A DNA stretch of 64,000 nt, taken from Escallonia rubra (Eukaryota; Streptophyta; Magnoliopsida; Escalloniales; Escalloniaceae). Location of the stretch: the NCBI GenBank assembly GCA_033065855.1, contig JAVXUO010002916.1, positions 124,001 to 188,000 on the forward strand. The letters are read 5' to 3'. Below the pieces are notes generated by a model that saw only the letters and a program-made list of their open reading frames with translations, was not told the DNA's origin and ran no database searches. The position numbers and the translations under genes are program-made. Shown one piece after another: positions 11,615-21,784 of the stretch (position 1 is the first letter of the stretch; every line of letters begins with the position of its first letter).

Positions 11615-12346
11615 CGGGGGCGGAGCTATGTCATGAGCGCGGGAGGGGGAGGGAGGGGGTGTGGGGGTGGCCACACCCTCCAACCTTTTGAAATTTCTTT
11701 TTAGTTTTTCAAATACTAGATACTCATATTTTATATATTTATAAAAATGTCATTATATCGTAACATTAATTAATATTTTTTGTTTATTGTAGTTTTTACT
11801 CTTTGTGTCACCGGCCGTCATAATCTTCTTCTTCCTAATTTTTTTTGCTCTATCTTCATTCTTTTAAGTTCTAAATTTTAAATTTCTAGATTACAAAAAA
11901 AAAACATGAATTGATCAAGGTTAGTTCTTTTTTTTTAATTTAAATTCTTATAGTATGTTAACTTATATGTAATAATCATATTAGTCAAATTGAGCAATTT
12001 ATTCTGCATTTAACTTATTTAATAGTAATGCTAATTATAATATGTTAACTTATACATAATATGCTTCTTATACGTAATAATCACATTAGTCAAATTGAGT
12101 CATTGATGACTTTCGTGACTATAAAGAAAGTCGAGTTCCGCTTTAACCATCGGTGTATAAAGTTACTTTTCTTATATTTTCTTGTTTTGTGAAACATTGA
12201 CGAACTACTTCTTATTTTAATGCTTTTGACATTTCATGTTTTATGTTAACTTGAATCTTCTTAATTCTATTATGTTAGCCATCAACATTGTTTAGTGTCC
12301 TTTTGCCCCCCCCCCCCCCCGGTTAGATTTTCTGGATCCGCCCCTG
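11615..12346. mobile_element. hAT-type nonautonomous element with 8-bp target duplication
   Basis: The element begins CGGGGGCGGAGCTATG and ends CTGGATCCGCCCCTG, whose inverse CAGGGGCGGATCCAG is a typical plant hAT terminus. Both ends are flanked by the same 8 bases, TTCATGAT (11607-11614 and 12347-12354), the size made by hAT transposases. The 732-bp interior is AT-rich, has a 15-base C run at 12306-12320 and encodes no transposase, so it is a nonautonomous derivative. Confidence 0.85.
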
Positions 12347-12521
12347 TTCATGATTTTACAAATTGTGTTTACGTACTTCCCGCGTTTCGATAGTTTCTTC
12401 TGCAGAGTTTTATCTCTCTTCATTTTCTTTAGGGTCCAACATTAGTACTCTTATCGGTATTGCCGTGGAAGTACCCGATTATTTGAGTTGTTAAATTTAC
12501 TTATCAACCACAGGAAAAATT

Positions 12522-12752
12522 TCTGTTACCACCCTAGTTGTAGGAAATTAAGATAATCATAACTCCTCGTATAACGATAATTAATTAATCATCTGTAATT
12601 ATACTTTGTGGCATTTCTTTAAACATTCTCATCAACGATTCTGTAATTTTTTAGCATCATTAAATAACAGCCACTAAAGACATTTAACGACCATTAATCA
12701 TAGCTACACGGAGTGTTGTAGCTATATTTCTACAATCTGAGTAGCAACCAGA
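12522..12752. mobile_element. Small inverted-repeat MITE, family A, copy 1
   Basis: The left end TCTGTTACCACCCTAG and the inverse of the right end, TCTGGTTGCTACTCAG, are imperfect inverted repeats followed by TTGTAG. The inner sequence CCACTAAAGACATTTAACGA recurs in three other places in the window (16612, about 17590, about 21630). There is no coding capacity, and the superfamily could not be set because no clean target duplication was found. Confidence 0.55.
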
Positions 12753-13624
12753 TTTTTTTCTCACGTCTGTGTGTGTGAGAATTTTAGAGAAAGAGAGGGC
12801 AAACAAATATAACCATATGCTACATAGAATGAAGCTTGTTCACACCTATATACATTGCATTACATTTACAAATTTTTGTTGCTAACTAGGTTAGCCAAAT
12901 TCTGGCTAAAACACCTTCAACAATGCTCACGAAACTTAACCCAACGACGGTCGTCCAAACCATAACGCTGGTCATGACAAGAGCCACCATCCCCAAAGCC
13001 AAACTCGGCCTAGTCTCCATCAAGAAATGCTGCAAAAGCCCTACTGCTTCACACACATCCGAATTATAGCTCGAATGATCCTCCTTCTCCCACTCCATCC
13101 AGCCGCGAGTGTCTCATCCTTCATCTTTTCCGTCCTCGTCTCCCATATTTTCTTCCTTAGAACAACCATATACTGTTAGAATATTTTAAGAAAATAAAAT
13201 GTACATTATATCATTATAATTATATTGCAATTTATGGCTATATGGTATTTATTTACATGTAAATTATGAAATGAGTTACAAATGTAATTATGAGTATTAT
13301 TAACTCATTGATTTATGGTGTGTATAATATAGTGTATTATTTGGCATTATTGAGAATTATTATCATTATTCTATGAATTACAAAGTTGTTCCCAACCTAT
13401 TCTGGTCGCACCCAAAGGCCCACTGGGGTCCCATTTTGCATGACACATTCACACAAGTAACATGCAATATTCAACGCACACAACCGGTCCAAACGTGCAC
13501 GCTCAAGTCACGTGTACTTCTCAACTTTGTTATGTTACTTTGTCATTAAGAAACTCATTTTCACGCGAAGCCTCATCACGTTGCGACCGTTGCATGTCGC
13601 ACGTCGGCGCGCCATGGAACTTGC

Positions 13625-14010
13625 CCAAGGAGGTTGGCCTCGGCCTTGGCCTCCCCCTTGGGGTCGGCCTCGGCCTCCCCTTGAGGTTGGCCTTGGCCTT
13701 CCCCCAAGGGTTGGCCTTTGGCCTCCACCCTTAACACCTTCACTTCTCTTCAAGGGGCCTTACATCACTCCGTGACCACGTCGCCCGAACATCACTCCAT
13801 CACTCCGCGACCACGTCGCCCCGACGTCACTCCGCGACCCCGTCGCCCCGAACGTCACTCCGCGACCCCGTCGCCCGTACATCATCTCCACGACACCCGT
13901 CGTCCGTCGCCCGTACGTCACTCTGCGACCCTCGTCGACCGTCGTCTAGACGTCACCCGCGCCCGCGCACCAACTCCGCGACACTCGTCGTCTATCGCAC
14001 GGACGTCTTT
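13625..14010 (+). repeat. GC-rich minisatellites in solo LTR 1
   Basis: Two short arrays. At 13633-13725 units based on GGCCTCGGCCTTGGCCTCC alternate. At 13775-14000 units based on CCGTCGCCCGTACGTCACTC repeat with variation. The second solo LTR has a different array (CACCCCTTGGGGACTCC type, 40535-40640) at the matching place. Confidence 0.7.
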
Positions 14011-14254
14011 TCCGTGACCCCCGTCGCCAGCATCTGGGCGCCATACTCCAACACTCCGCCGCGCCCGTGCGTTGCGCCGCTAATACAGCCGTGCCCCTAA
14101 GCTCTCTGTCACACTACTGTGCCCCCGACACCTTACTCACTCTGTCGCGCCCAAGCGCCACAATCATGTTACATGCCCCCCGGGCACCACACTCATTCAC
14201 CACACCATGCGCACCTTGCCTTGGTCGTGGAACATGCTTCGACCCACTCTCTGG

Positions 14255-14900
14255 AGTACGCAGCACCCGCGGGGATAGGCGACTCCTCCAGGACACTATC
14301 TCTGCCAGGGAGCTTTTCAACTCCCATTCCGCCAGGTAAATGGCTCCTTTGGGATGCTACCTTGACGCGCTCCAAATGCTCCGGCACCAGGACTCACCCG
14401 CGGGGGTAGGCGACTCCTCCGGGACATTATCTCCGCCAGGAAGCTCTTCAACTCCCCTTCCACCAGGTACACGGCTCTTCCGGGATGCTACCTTGATGCG
14501 TTTCGAGTGCTCCTGCACAAGGACTCACCCGCCGGGATAGGCAACTCCTCCGGGACACTATCTCTGTCAGGGAGCTTTTCAACTCCCCTTCCGCCAGGTA
14601 GACGGCTCCTCCGGGATGCTACCTCGGCCCGTCAGGTAGACGGCTCCTCTGGGATGCTATCTTGACGCGCTCCGAGTGCTCCGGCACAAGGACTCACCCG
14701 GGGGGATAGGCGATTCCTACGGGACACTATCTTCCCCAAGGAACTCTAAGTGCTCTGGCACAAAGACTCCCCTTCGCCAGGTAGACGACTCCTCCGGGAT
14801 GCTACCTCGGCCCGCCAGGTAGACGGCTCCTCCGGGATGCTACCTCGGCCCGCGGAATAGGCGACTCCTCCGGGACACTATCTCCGCCAGGGTGCCTGCG
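14255..14900 (+). repeat. Tandem CTCCTCCGGGACACTATC array in solo LTR 1
   Basis: A GC-rich array whose core, GGCGACTCCTCCGGGACACT then CCGCCAGG and AGCTC, recurs roughly every 60-150 bases with rearranged sub-units (GGTAGACGGCTCCTCCGGG and ACTCACCCGC blocks). The same array occurs at 41150-41730 in the second solo LTR. Open frames across it are by-products of GC content. Confidence 0.8.
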
Positions 14901-15283
14901 TGACTGGCCTACGTGCTCCGGCACTAGGGGCTTGCATCGGCACCCCTAGGACTATGACCCCCGGGTCACTCCGAGACGGGGGCATGTCTTTGGAGGGCAT
15001 CGCGTCTAGTTTACCTGGTAGTTGGGCGTCGGGTCTTCCCTACCACTGCTAGGCCTATGTGACTCTGCAAGGGCTTGGATTGGAGGCTAGATCAAGGGGT
15101 TCTCTAGCCACACCGACGCTGTGAGAGCCAGTCTTTCCAGATAGACAGAGCGATGCTATGCAGGGCAGGCAGGGTAAATATGCGATCCGACAGTCCGTGA
15201 AGCACCGGCAGCTGTGGACCCTTGGTTACGTGTCATTCCAGGGGAGCGCCACATGTCGATTGATGACATCATTATCTCAATCT

Positions 15284-15293
15284 CTATAAATAG
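15284..15293 (+). promoter_or_regulatory. TATA box of solo LTR 1
   Basis: CTATAAATAG lies about 320 bases before the LTR end, the position expected for the U3/R boundary. The matching site in solo LTR 2 is at 42132-42141. Transcription would run on the plus strand, antisense to the broken gene around it. Confidence 0.6.
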
Positions 15294-15606
15294 AGGTCTT
15301 GAGAATTCATTTGGACGGTTGAACATTTTCAGAACATTTTCACTTTCTCACTCTAGAGTCCTAAAGAGAGAAACATACAGGACCCTGACTCTGGACCTAA
15401 GCATCGGACTGTGACTGTCGTCGTGTATTCACCCTGTGTCATCGCCCTCGCAGCACTGCCACCCTCAAGCTCTATCTGGGAAGCCCTTGGTCTCTGCCCT
15501 TGTCCCACCCTTGCTGTGTCCCACATCAGTACATTTGGCATCTGACTCAGACTGCATTCCTTATGGCACATCCACGTAGACTGTGAACCCACTTTCCTTG
15601 GCATCA

Positions 15607-16070
15607 AAAGCTTTTAAACTTACTTATGTGGCCAATAAAGGAATTATGATTGGCCATGTATATAAGGTTATGTCATGTGACATAGAAAGAAATTGAAGAT
15701 ACCACGCTTTCAAACCTAGTGTTTTTTACTCTACTATCGCAATGTATTTTTTTTTATATCAATTATAATATTTTATACTTGGGCAACGTGATCGTGGACT
15801 GGTCCATACCGTTTTCCTGTGGACGTGCACATGGAGGAGATATAATTGCGTCAATGAATTTTATCTTGGAGACTTTATATGTCGTCAATACCTGCACGTA
15901 GAGAGGCGATAACGTTTTTAGGACAGCGACTTTGTCGCGACTCTCACGGACCAGTTATTTTTATATCATTTTACCGCTCTAAATTACATAATATTATCTA
16001 GAGTTCATACTGAGTTATTTTCAATTATTTACTATTATATTGTTATGTTTTATCTCTCACTATTGCTCGT
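15607..16070. other. Intron remainder of the broken gene, no feature
   Basis: AT-rich sequence between the solo LTR and the first exon of the broken gene. No transposon end or coding motif was recognised. Confidence 0.4.
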
Positions 16071-16611
16071 ATTTTTGTTATAGAAAGTACAAACCAAAGC
16101 CTAAAATTTCCAACATATTCTCGTCCACCACCCTACTGCCATTGTGATCCTCATCACGTGCATCCCTTTTCGGAGCCAAAACCGAGTTGGAATGGCATTT
16201 TCTCCGGTAGAAACCCGCTTTCCGACGTGAAATGTTGCCGGAAAATGGACGTGGAGGGAGCATTAGGGAATGTAAAGAGGATGTCTGCATTGCTTTTTGT
16301 GTACGGTGGTGCTGATTTTGGGTTTGGGGAAACAAAAGCACACCCCAAAATAGAGAGGCTGCGCTTTTGATTTTGTCTTCTCTACGTGGGCGGCGAATTG
16401 TAAGGATTTTATGACTTTACCGGCACCGCTATCTCTTTAAGTGATAAAATATATCAAAAGTATTTTATCGCTATTGTTAAAAACTATTAGTGAGAATCTT
16501 TCATCGTTAAAATACATTTAGTTACATTTTCTGGTACAGAGGTGTTGTACAACACTGGATCCTAGTTCATTTGTTTATTACATTTGTCACACTCTTTGTT
16601 CAGGAAATTTC

Positions 16612-16834
16612 ATTATTACCCGGGTTGCAGGATGATATACATATAACTTCTCATATAACGATAATCAATTGTCGTTAAATATTTATAATGACTTTGAACT
16701 GGTGACGCTAAAAAGTTCTATCAAAATTTTTGCTGAAAGTGTTAGCAGAAAAGTAACTAAAAATATTTAGCGACCATCAGTAGTAGCTATATAAGAGGTT
16801 ATAGGTGTTTTATTACAATCTAAGTAGCATCAAA
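16612..16834. mobile_element. Small inverted-repeat MITE, family A, copy 2
   Basis: Ends are TATTACCCGGGTTGCAGG and the inverse of ACAATCTAAGTAGCATC. The interior shares TATAACGATAATCAATT, GACGCTAAAAAGTT and CTAAAAATATTTAGCGACCA with copies 1, 3 and 4. Non-coding. Confidence 0.55.
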
Positions 16835-17589
16835 AAAGATTTCATTCATTTATAGAAAAGGCTGGAAACTGGTTATCTACGCTACTTCCAGGGACAAAAA
16901 ACAACTGGGGAACTATTTGATGGAGAGTTACCCTTGCCCTTTCTTTACCCTAGTGTTTGGTTCTTCACGAGACTCGAATCCATAACCCGGGACATGTACA
17001 AGATAGATCTCCATCCAGGAAAATTAGACCTTGCTTGTGTCGGTAATCAACTTTGCAATAATTTTGTTAGTCGTTTAACTTCAGTATTGTCTCGTCAATC
17101 TATAACCGGCACGTGTACAAATTTCATCTTGAGTCTCGCTATATATGAACTCAAACACCACTTTTCTTCATACGAGACTGACAAATCTTTGAGCGACAAA
17201 AGTTTGTCACAGTACTAGAGGGTTGACTAAATAAATGCCCTAACTTCGGACTTCAAAATGTGATTCTCGGTATTGTGACCTTTATTTATACTCTAGCGGT
17301 GTTCTACTTCTCCATTTTTTGTTTTGACAACTAAATCATTTGTAGTGACAATTACGTAAAATGGCATCTGGAATCAGTCCTACATTTTAAAAGAAATCAC
17401 ACAGAGTCGACATACCTTCTTTCATTAGGCCAGCCCATGGATGATTTCTTGTATCTCCAAATCCCAAGTTTAAACGGGCTTTCAAACTCTAATTAGCAAG
17501 CCTGGGCTTAAAAATGGGCTTCCTAACTTAATAGTTAAGATTAAGATTGAGTACAAAAATGGGAGAGCAAAGTACCAACGTAATTGCGC

Positions 17590-17802
17590 AATGACGGAGA
17601 TTAAGGTAACCTTTGACAACATTTAAGTGTTACCTTAAATTTTAAATCTTTCTAGTGACTTTTATTTAGTGACGCTAAAAAAATGTTGTTAAGAGTTGTC
17701 GCTGAAAGTGTTAACAGAAAAGCCACTAGAGACATTTAGTAACTATTAACTGTCACTATATATGGGGTTAGAGGATGATTCCTATAACCGGGGTAGCAGC
17801 CA
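17590..17802. mobile_element. Small inverted-repeat MITE, family A, copy 3
   Basis: The right end CCTATAACCGGGGTAGCAGC is the best-preserved terminus of the family (inverse GCTGCTACCCCGGTTATAGG). The interior has GTGACGCTAAAAAAATGTTG and GCCACTAGAGACATTTAGTA. The left end is uncertain. Confidence 0.5.
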
Positions 17803-17813
17803 AAATTTGTTCT

Positions 17814-18125
17814 TTAAGTTTTCAGTTTTTTCTCTACTTTTATAAACTGAAGAAAAAAAAACGCGTTTGATACACATTTTTTGTTTTTCTTTTTTTCAGT
17901 TTTTAAAACAGGGTTATTTTTTAAAACTTCCATTTTAAAATTTTGGGTTTTTAGTTTTGATTTTTTATTTGGGACCGCCGCCGCCACCATAACCACCGAA
18001 GAAAAAACTCAAAATAAAAAGTGGATAATCAAACACCCATTTACTTTTATAAAAAATAAAACTAAACTAAAATTGATTTTTATTTTTATTTATCTGAAAA
18101 TTAAAAACTAAAATTATAAGTAATT
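17814..18125. mobile_element. AT-rich MITE-like element, family B, copy 1
   Basis: Begins TTAAGTTTTCAGTTTTTTCT and shows an inverted T-rich/A-rich architecture around a short CCG-rich centre (GCCGCCGCCACCATAACC). The same order of blocks, including GATAATCAAACACCCATTT, recurs at 35404-35868. No protein is encoded. Confidence 0.55.
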
Positions 18126-18129
18126 TCAA

Positions 18130-19691
18130 AAAAATCATAAAAGTCCCACGAGAAGCGATAAATTTTTTGAAAAAGAACGAGAGAAGGTCAAGTCTTGCGG
18201 GAAGCTATAAAGATTTTGAATAAGAGGGAGTCGGCCGCCACGTGATTTCAAAATTTAATCTTAAACTTGAAGTTGCTTTTATTGGGAGCTCATAGCCCAA
18301 GCGTGATGCTCATCATTTGACAACAAAATTCAAAATATTTGATTCATAATGTTGGAGTGGGTTGAGATCTGTACCTTGTGCGCACTCCAAAGTCTAAACC
18401 GCACAGAAGTCTCATTTTTATATCCCATAACTATCTACAAAACAGCCTTGAATTTTGTTTTACCTAATTTTACTCGTAAAGTTATGTTTACTTTGTTTCG
18501 AATTAAATGAACATCGGCGACAGCGCCGGTGGCACCGGTGAGCACGTACTCATTTGATGTACGAACAGCAATACATATTCATAAAATTTGGGATTGCTTA
18601 AAAGGAATTTCTTGTGGTCATTTTGCGTTTTAAACTAATTGCTAACACACATAAAGAGAAATGGTATTTGAGTTTCACCTTGTATAATTTGAATTCCCCT
18701 TTCAACGCTCAAGACCTTGAAGGGCTCGGGATATGGTCCACTATAGCGACAAAAATATAACTCAAATAAAAAAGATGATGTTTATGCTCTACTTTTTACT
18801 ATTTGAAATCCGCTGTCAACTCAACGGCCCTAAAAATGTAGATATCCAAAGCGATAAAAATATAACTTGAATAACCAACATAAAACTCCACCAATCAGCG
18901 ACAATCTTTTTAATCTTTTTTTTGGTGCAACAGAAGATTAAATAACTAAATGTACATCAGTTTAGGTCCTAAGATCGACAACACCAGCTTTACCGGCTGC
19001 TAACAATGGGAGAATCACATTAGGTGGTTGCATGAGATACATAAAAAACTCTCTTTGAAACGATCCAAGCTTTGATAATTGATCCACACTTTTGTTGCCC
19101 TCTCTATAAACTTGGTTGATTTTGGAATTGGTAGCTTTAATTAGGATCTTTTTAATCTTGCAAGAGTTTTAAACTTTAGCAGGACTTTGTGAATTGTGAT
19201 AAATTAGTTGTAATCAGAAGCCACTAGCGAATAATGTCAGGACAGTAAACCTACAAAGCTAGGAGAGGGAGGAGGGGTCTGCATTGGATGCGAACCAGAA
19301 CCAGAGACCCATCAATCAAGGCTTGCATACTCTCATGTGCAAGCCATGCCTAAAGTCAGAGCTTTTTCACCTTTTCCATGTACAAGTCAGTCAAGTCTAC
19401 ACACATAGGGAGATGTGTAACTTTTTCCATTTTACTCTTTTTATGTAAAGAACAGTAATTACATCGGCAAACGTGAAATAAATAAAGTTACCATGTCTGC
19501 CACAAACTGAGACACTGCCATTCATGTCAATCCAGATTCCACTCATCAACAGAAAAATTCAAAAACCAGTACAACATAACTCATTACTAGTTACTACCAT
19601 ACAGAGCTAGTAGGTTCCAAACGGCAAACACCATATAGAAACAACTGTAAATCAGCCTCTTAATCAATGAGCCCAACTGGGGCACCTGATC
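18130..19691. other. Intergenic DNA and probable 3' flank of the AGP31-like gene
   Basis: No gene recognised. The part close to 19691 is likely 3'UTR of the AGP31-like gene. No repeat termini were found. Confidence 0.5.
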
Positions 19692-21502
19692 TCAACGTGG
19701 GCATGGAACTTTGCTTGAAGGCTCAAAGGCAAAAGGCCCGACTGAGTACACTTGTAGGGGGAGTTTGGGGTGTGGAAGTGACATGGATGGCATCAAGATG
19801 GCACCCTTGAGGCCATAGTGGAGATTGGTTGGCTGGTTGCAGGTAGCCGAGGGAGAGAAGGCCAGGGAAACCTTGCACTTGTGGGATCCGTAGGTGGTGA
19901 TGGACTTTGGTGCCATGATGAAGAAGTAGCCATTCTTGTCTGTTTTGGACTTCTGGACTAGTCTGTACTTGGTGTTGTTGCATTCTAGCTTTACAACGGC
20001 TCCTGCATGAACATAAATTTGTTCTAGTCATTAGTGTTCTTGCAGCTCAGAAAGGAACAAAGATAGGTAAGCTAGTGATTCACATATGCTGTCTTTTGGC
20101 CCTAAAAGGACTGATCTTTCTTTGCATAAACAAAATAATCATCAAATCATATGATTATCTCCCCTACAACAGTTGGTAAAAACTGTACGAAGATTTGTTG
20201 GGGACCCTTTTAGGGAGGAAGTGAGTATCAGAAATGCAGTAATGCCATCCAAACAAAGACAATGAATAACATTGATAATCCGCAACTGCAACAGAAAACC
20301 CCTCTAAGCCGTGCATTAAAATGTTGTACGCCGGCCATCAATCATCAGCTACATTCCGCTAATTATACAATAGGGTATCACGTACGGTGTTGATAATTTC
20401 CCCAAACACTATTTTCGAGAATTGATATTTGAAATTCACTTCTAAGGTTAAAGGTACCACAAGTGCTAAGTGGAGTTCAAACTCTTCTACTACGGAGTAT
20501 TTTTTATTGAATTACAGGATTGCCATTAATAGAAGGTACAATTATATTGATGCGTACAAGTGTCCAACTTATGTTAGGTCACACCTTCTTCACTTTTACC
20601 CATACCAGATGCATCGTTAGATACAAAAGAACCTTTTTTTGGTTTGGTACAAGATACAAAAGAACTTTTGCATGCACCTCTTCCCCCTAAAAGCAGTGAA
20701 GGTTTGTCCTGTTCCTTCTTTCAAACAGAAATACGTCTCATCCGTCTATTGTTACTTTATGCGTTCTTATTGTACAACACAACGTACAAGCAGCAATGCA
20801 GAAGGGCCATGAATCAACAGGACTACCAGAACGAAGCCTAAGATGAAAATGGTGTGTGCACATGTGTGTGAAATGGAAAATACATCAGCCGTTTATGCAA
20901 TATGTGCATTATTTTGATAATGAAATTGCCCACATATGCATGGTCTCAGCTAGAAATCTACCCAAATGTAAATCATGAAATTAGCACCCAAATCGCGCGC
21001 TCTCTCTCTCTCTCTCACACACACACAGAGACGTACAACATGACAAACTCTAGTACAGAAAGTAGAGAGGGAGAGGGAGTAGGAACAAACCAAGGAGTGG
21101 AGAAGCACCCAAAAGGGTTTCAACGCCAAGGTACTTGCAGGACTTGCAATAGACAACACCTTGCACGGCTACAAGTTTCCGGGGTGGAAGGGGATAACTC
21201 GGTGGGTGAACCGGAGGGTGGCCATGACTGGGGGGGTAGGCGGGAGGGTGAACCGGTGGATGACTCGGGGAGTGAGCCGGTGGTTTGGTCGGGGCATGAG
21301 CTTTGGGGGCTTGGTGATGACCCTTGTGGTGACCCTTGTGGTGTTGGGGGGCTTCAGCCGGAGAGTAACTCGGTGCATGGTGGGGTGACTGAGTCCAACT
21401 CATCCCGTCAACCTCATAACTCAACACAATGCTGGAGCAACTCAGGAACAGCACTGAGAGCTGTTGTAGGAGCATCAGAGGTTTCAATTGAAGTACACCC
21501 AT
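19692..21502 (-). CDS. Non-classical arabinogalactan protein (AGP31-like, PAC domain)
   Basis: Two exons: 21502-21091 and 20002-19692, joined in phase 1 (G|GA) with a GT donor at 21090-21089 and an AG acceptor at 20004-20003, giving 240 residues. The order is a signal peptide (about 1-28, ending in a hydrophobic LFLSCSSIVL stretch), a His/Pro-rich region (about 39-107, with KGHHKGHH and HPPVHPP repeats), then a Cys-containing PAC domain (about 109-240: YCKSCKY, VKLEC, SHKC, SATC, KVPC). This is the AGP30/AGP31 layout. These secreted, hydroxyproline-glycosylated wall proteins bind pectin and other glycans, and the His-rich part binds metal. The ATG at 21502 is preferred to an upstream frame extension that has no ATG and is CT-rich leader. 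The intron lies after the LLG codon in the PAC domain. The gene appears intact. Confidence 0.9.
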
Positions 21503-21564
21503 AGAGAGGAAGGAGAGAGAAAGAGAGAGTGGTAGAGTGAGTAATAGGGCATCCAAGGGGATGA

Positions 21565-21571
21565 ATTTATA
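21565..21571 (-). promoter_or_regulatory. TATA box of the AGP31-like gene
   Basis: On the coding strand CTATAAATTC lies about 63 bases before the ATG, leaving a CT-rich 5'UTR of roughly 30-35 bases. Distance and sequence are those of a standard plant TATA promoter. Confidence 0.6.
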
Positions 21572-21629
21572 GAGTTCAAACTTTCAAACATTTGTTTGGC
21601 ATCGAAGGATCTTTCACATCCTGTCGTTC

Positions 21630-21784
21630 TCGGCTATAATTAAGAATTATCGCTAAAAAAAAAATATTTTTAAAAATTAACGCCGAAAGTATTAGGAAAA
21701 AAGTGACTAAAAACATTTAACGATTATAAACTATCACTATATATAGAATTTGAGGAATACTCTTACAACATAGGTAACAGTCAA
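21630..21784. mobile_element. Small inverted-repeat MITE, family A, copy 4 (partial)
   Basis: Retains AAGTGACTAAAAACATTTAACG, trimmed here to its core GACTAAAAACATTTAACG, and the end TTACAACATAGGTAACAG, both matching the family. The left terminus is not clear. It lies about 60 bases upstream of the AGP31-like TATA box. Confidence 0.5.

Larger units (their letters stand above)
13387..15606 (+). mobile_element. Solo LTR (copy 1) of a long-LTR retrotransposon
   Basis: Starts TGTT and ends ATCA, as LTRs do (TG...CA). It is flanked by AAAGT (13382-13386) and AAAGC (15607-15611), a 5-bp target duplication with one mismatch. The last 300 bases carry a TATA box (CTATAAATAG, 15284-15293) and closely match the other copy at 40304-42452, including GGACTGTGACTGTCGTCGTG and the terminus CTT[G/A][G/A]CATCA. 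No gag-pol, primer-binding site or second LTR is present, so it is what recombination between the LTRs leaves behind. It lies in the intron of the broken gene at 12886-16290. Confidence 0.8.
12886..16290 (-). pseudogene. Broken small gene with conserved RPSLALGMVAL C-terminus, split by a solo LTR
   Basis: Two separated minus-strand pieces look like one gene. Piece 1 (16290 to about 16115) encodes a basic, Ser-rich, transit-peptide-like N-terminus starting MQTSSLHSLMLPP and ending RVVDENM. Piece 2 (about 13171 to 12886) encodes MVVLRKKIWETRTEKMK, then WMEWEKEDHSSYNSDVCEAV and RPSLALGMVALVMTSV with a hydrophobic tail. From memory this matches a small plant protein family of unknown function in which VDENM runs into VLRK and WMEWEK. 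Piece 2 needs a one-base frame change between about residues 20 and 23, and I could not find a clean GT donor after DENM. The intervening intron holds the solo LTR at 13387-15606. I read it as a degraded copy; a sequencing error or misread intron is the alternative. Confidence 0.5.

Noticed and set aside
13462..14540. Several overlapping open frames in the GC-rich region
   Set aside because: They run through tandem arrays of a solo LTR and repeat with the array; no protein domain.
20902..21504. 200-residue plus-strand frame opposite AGP31-like exon 1
   Set aside because: Gly/Val/Ser-rich complement of the His/Pro-rich exon; the minus strand has a signal peptide, PAC domain and matching splice sites.
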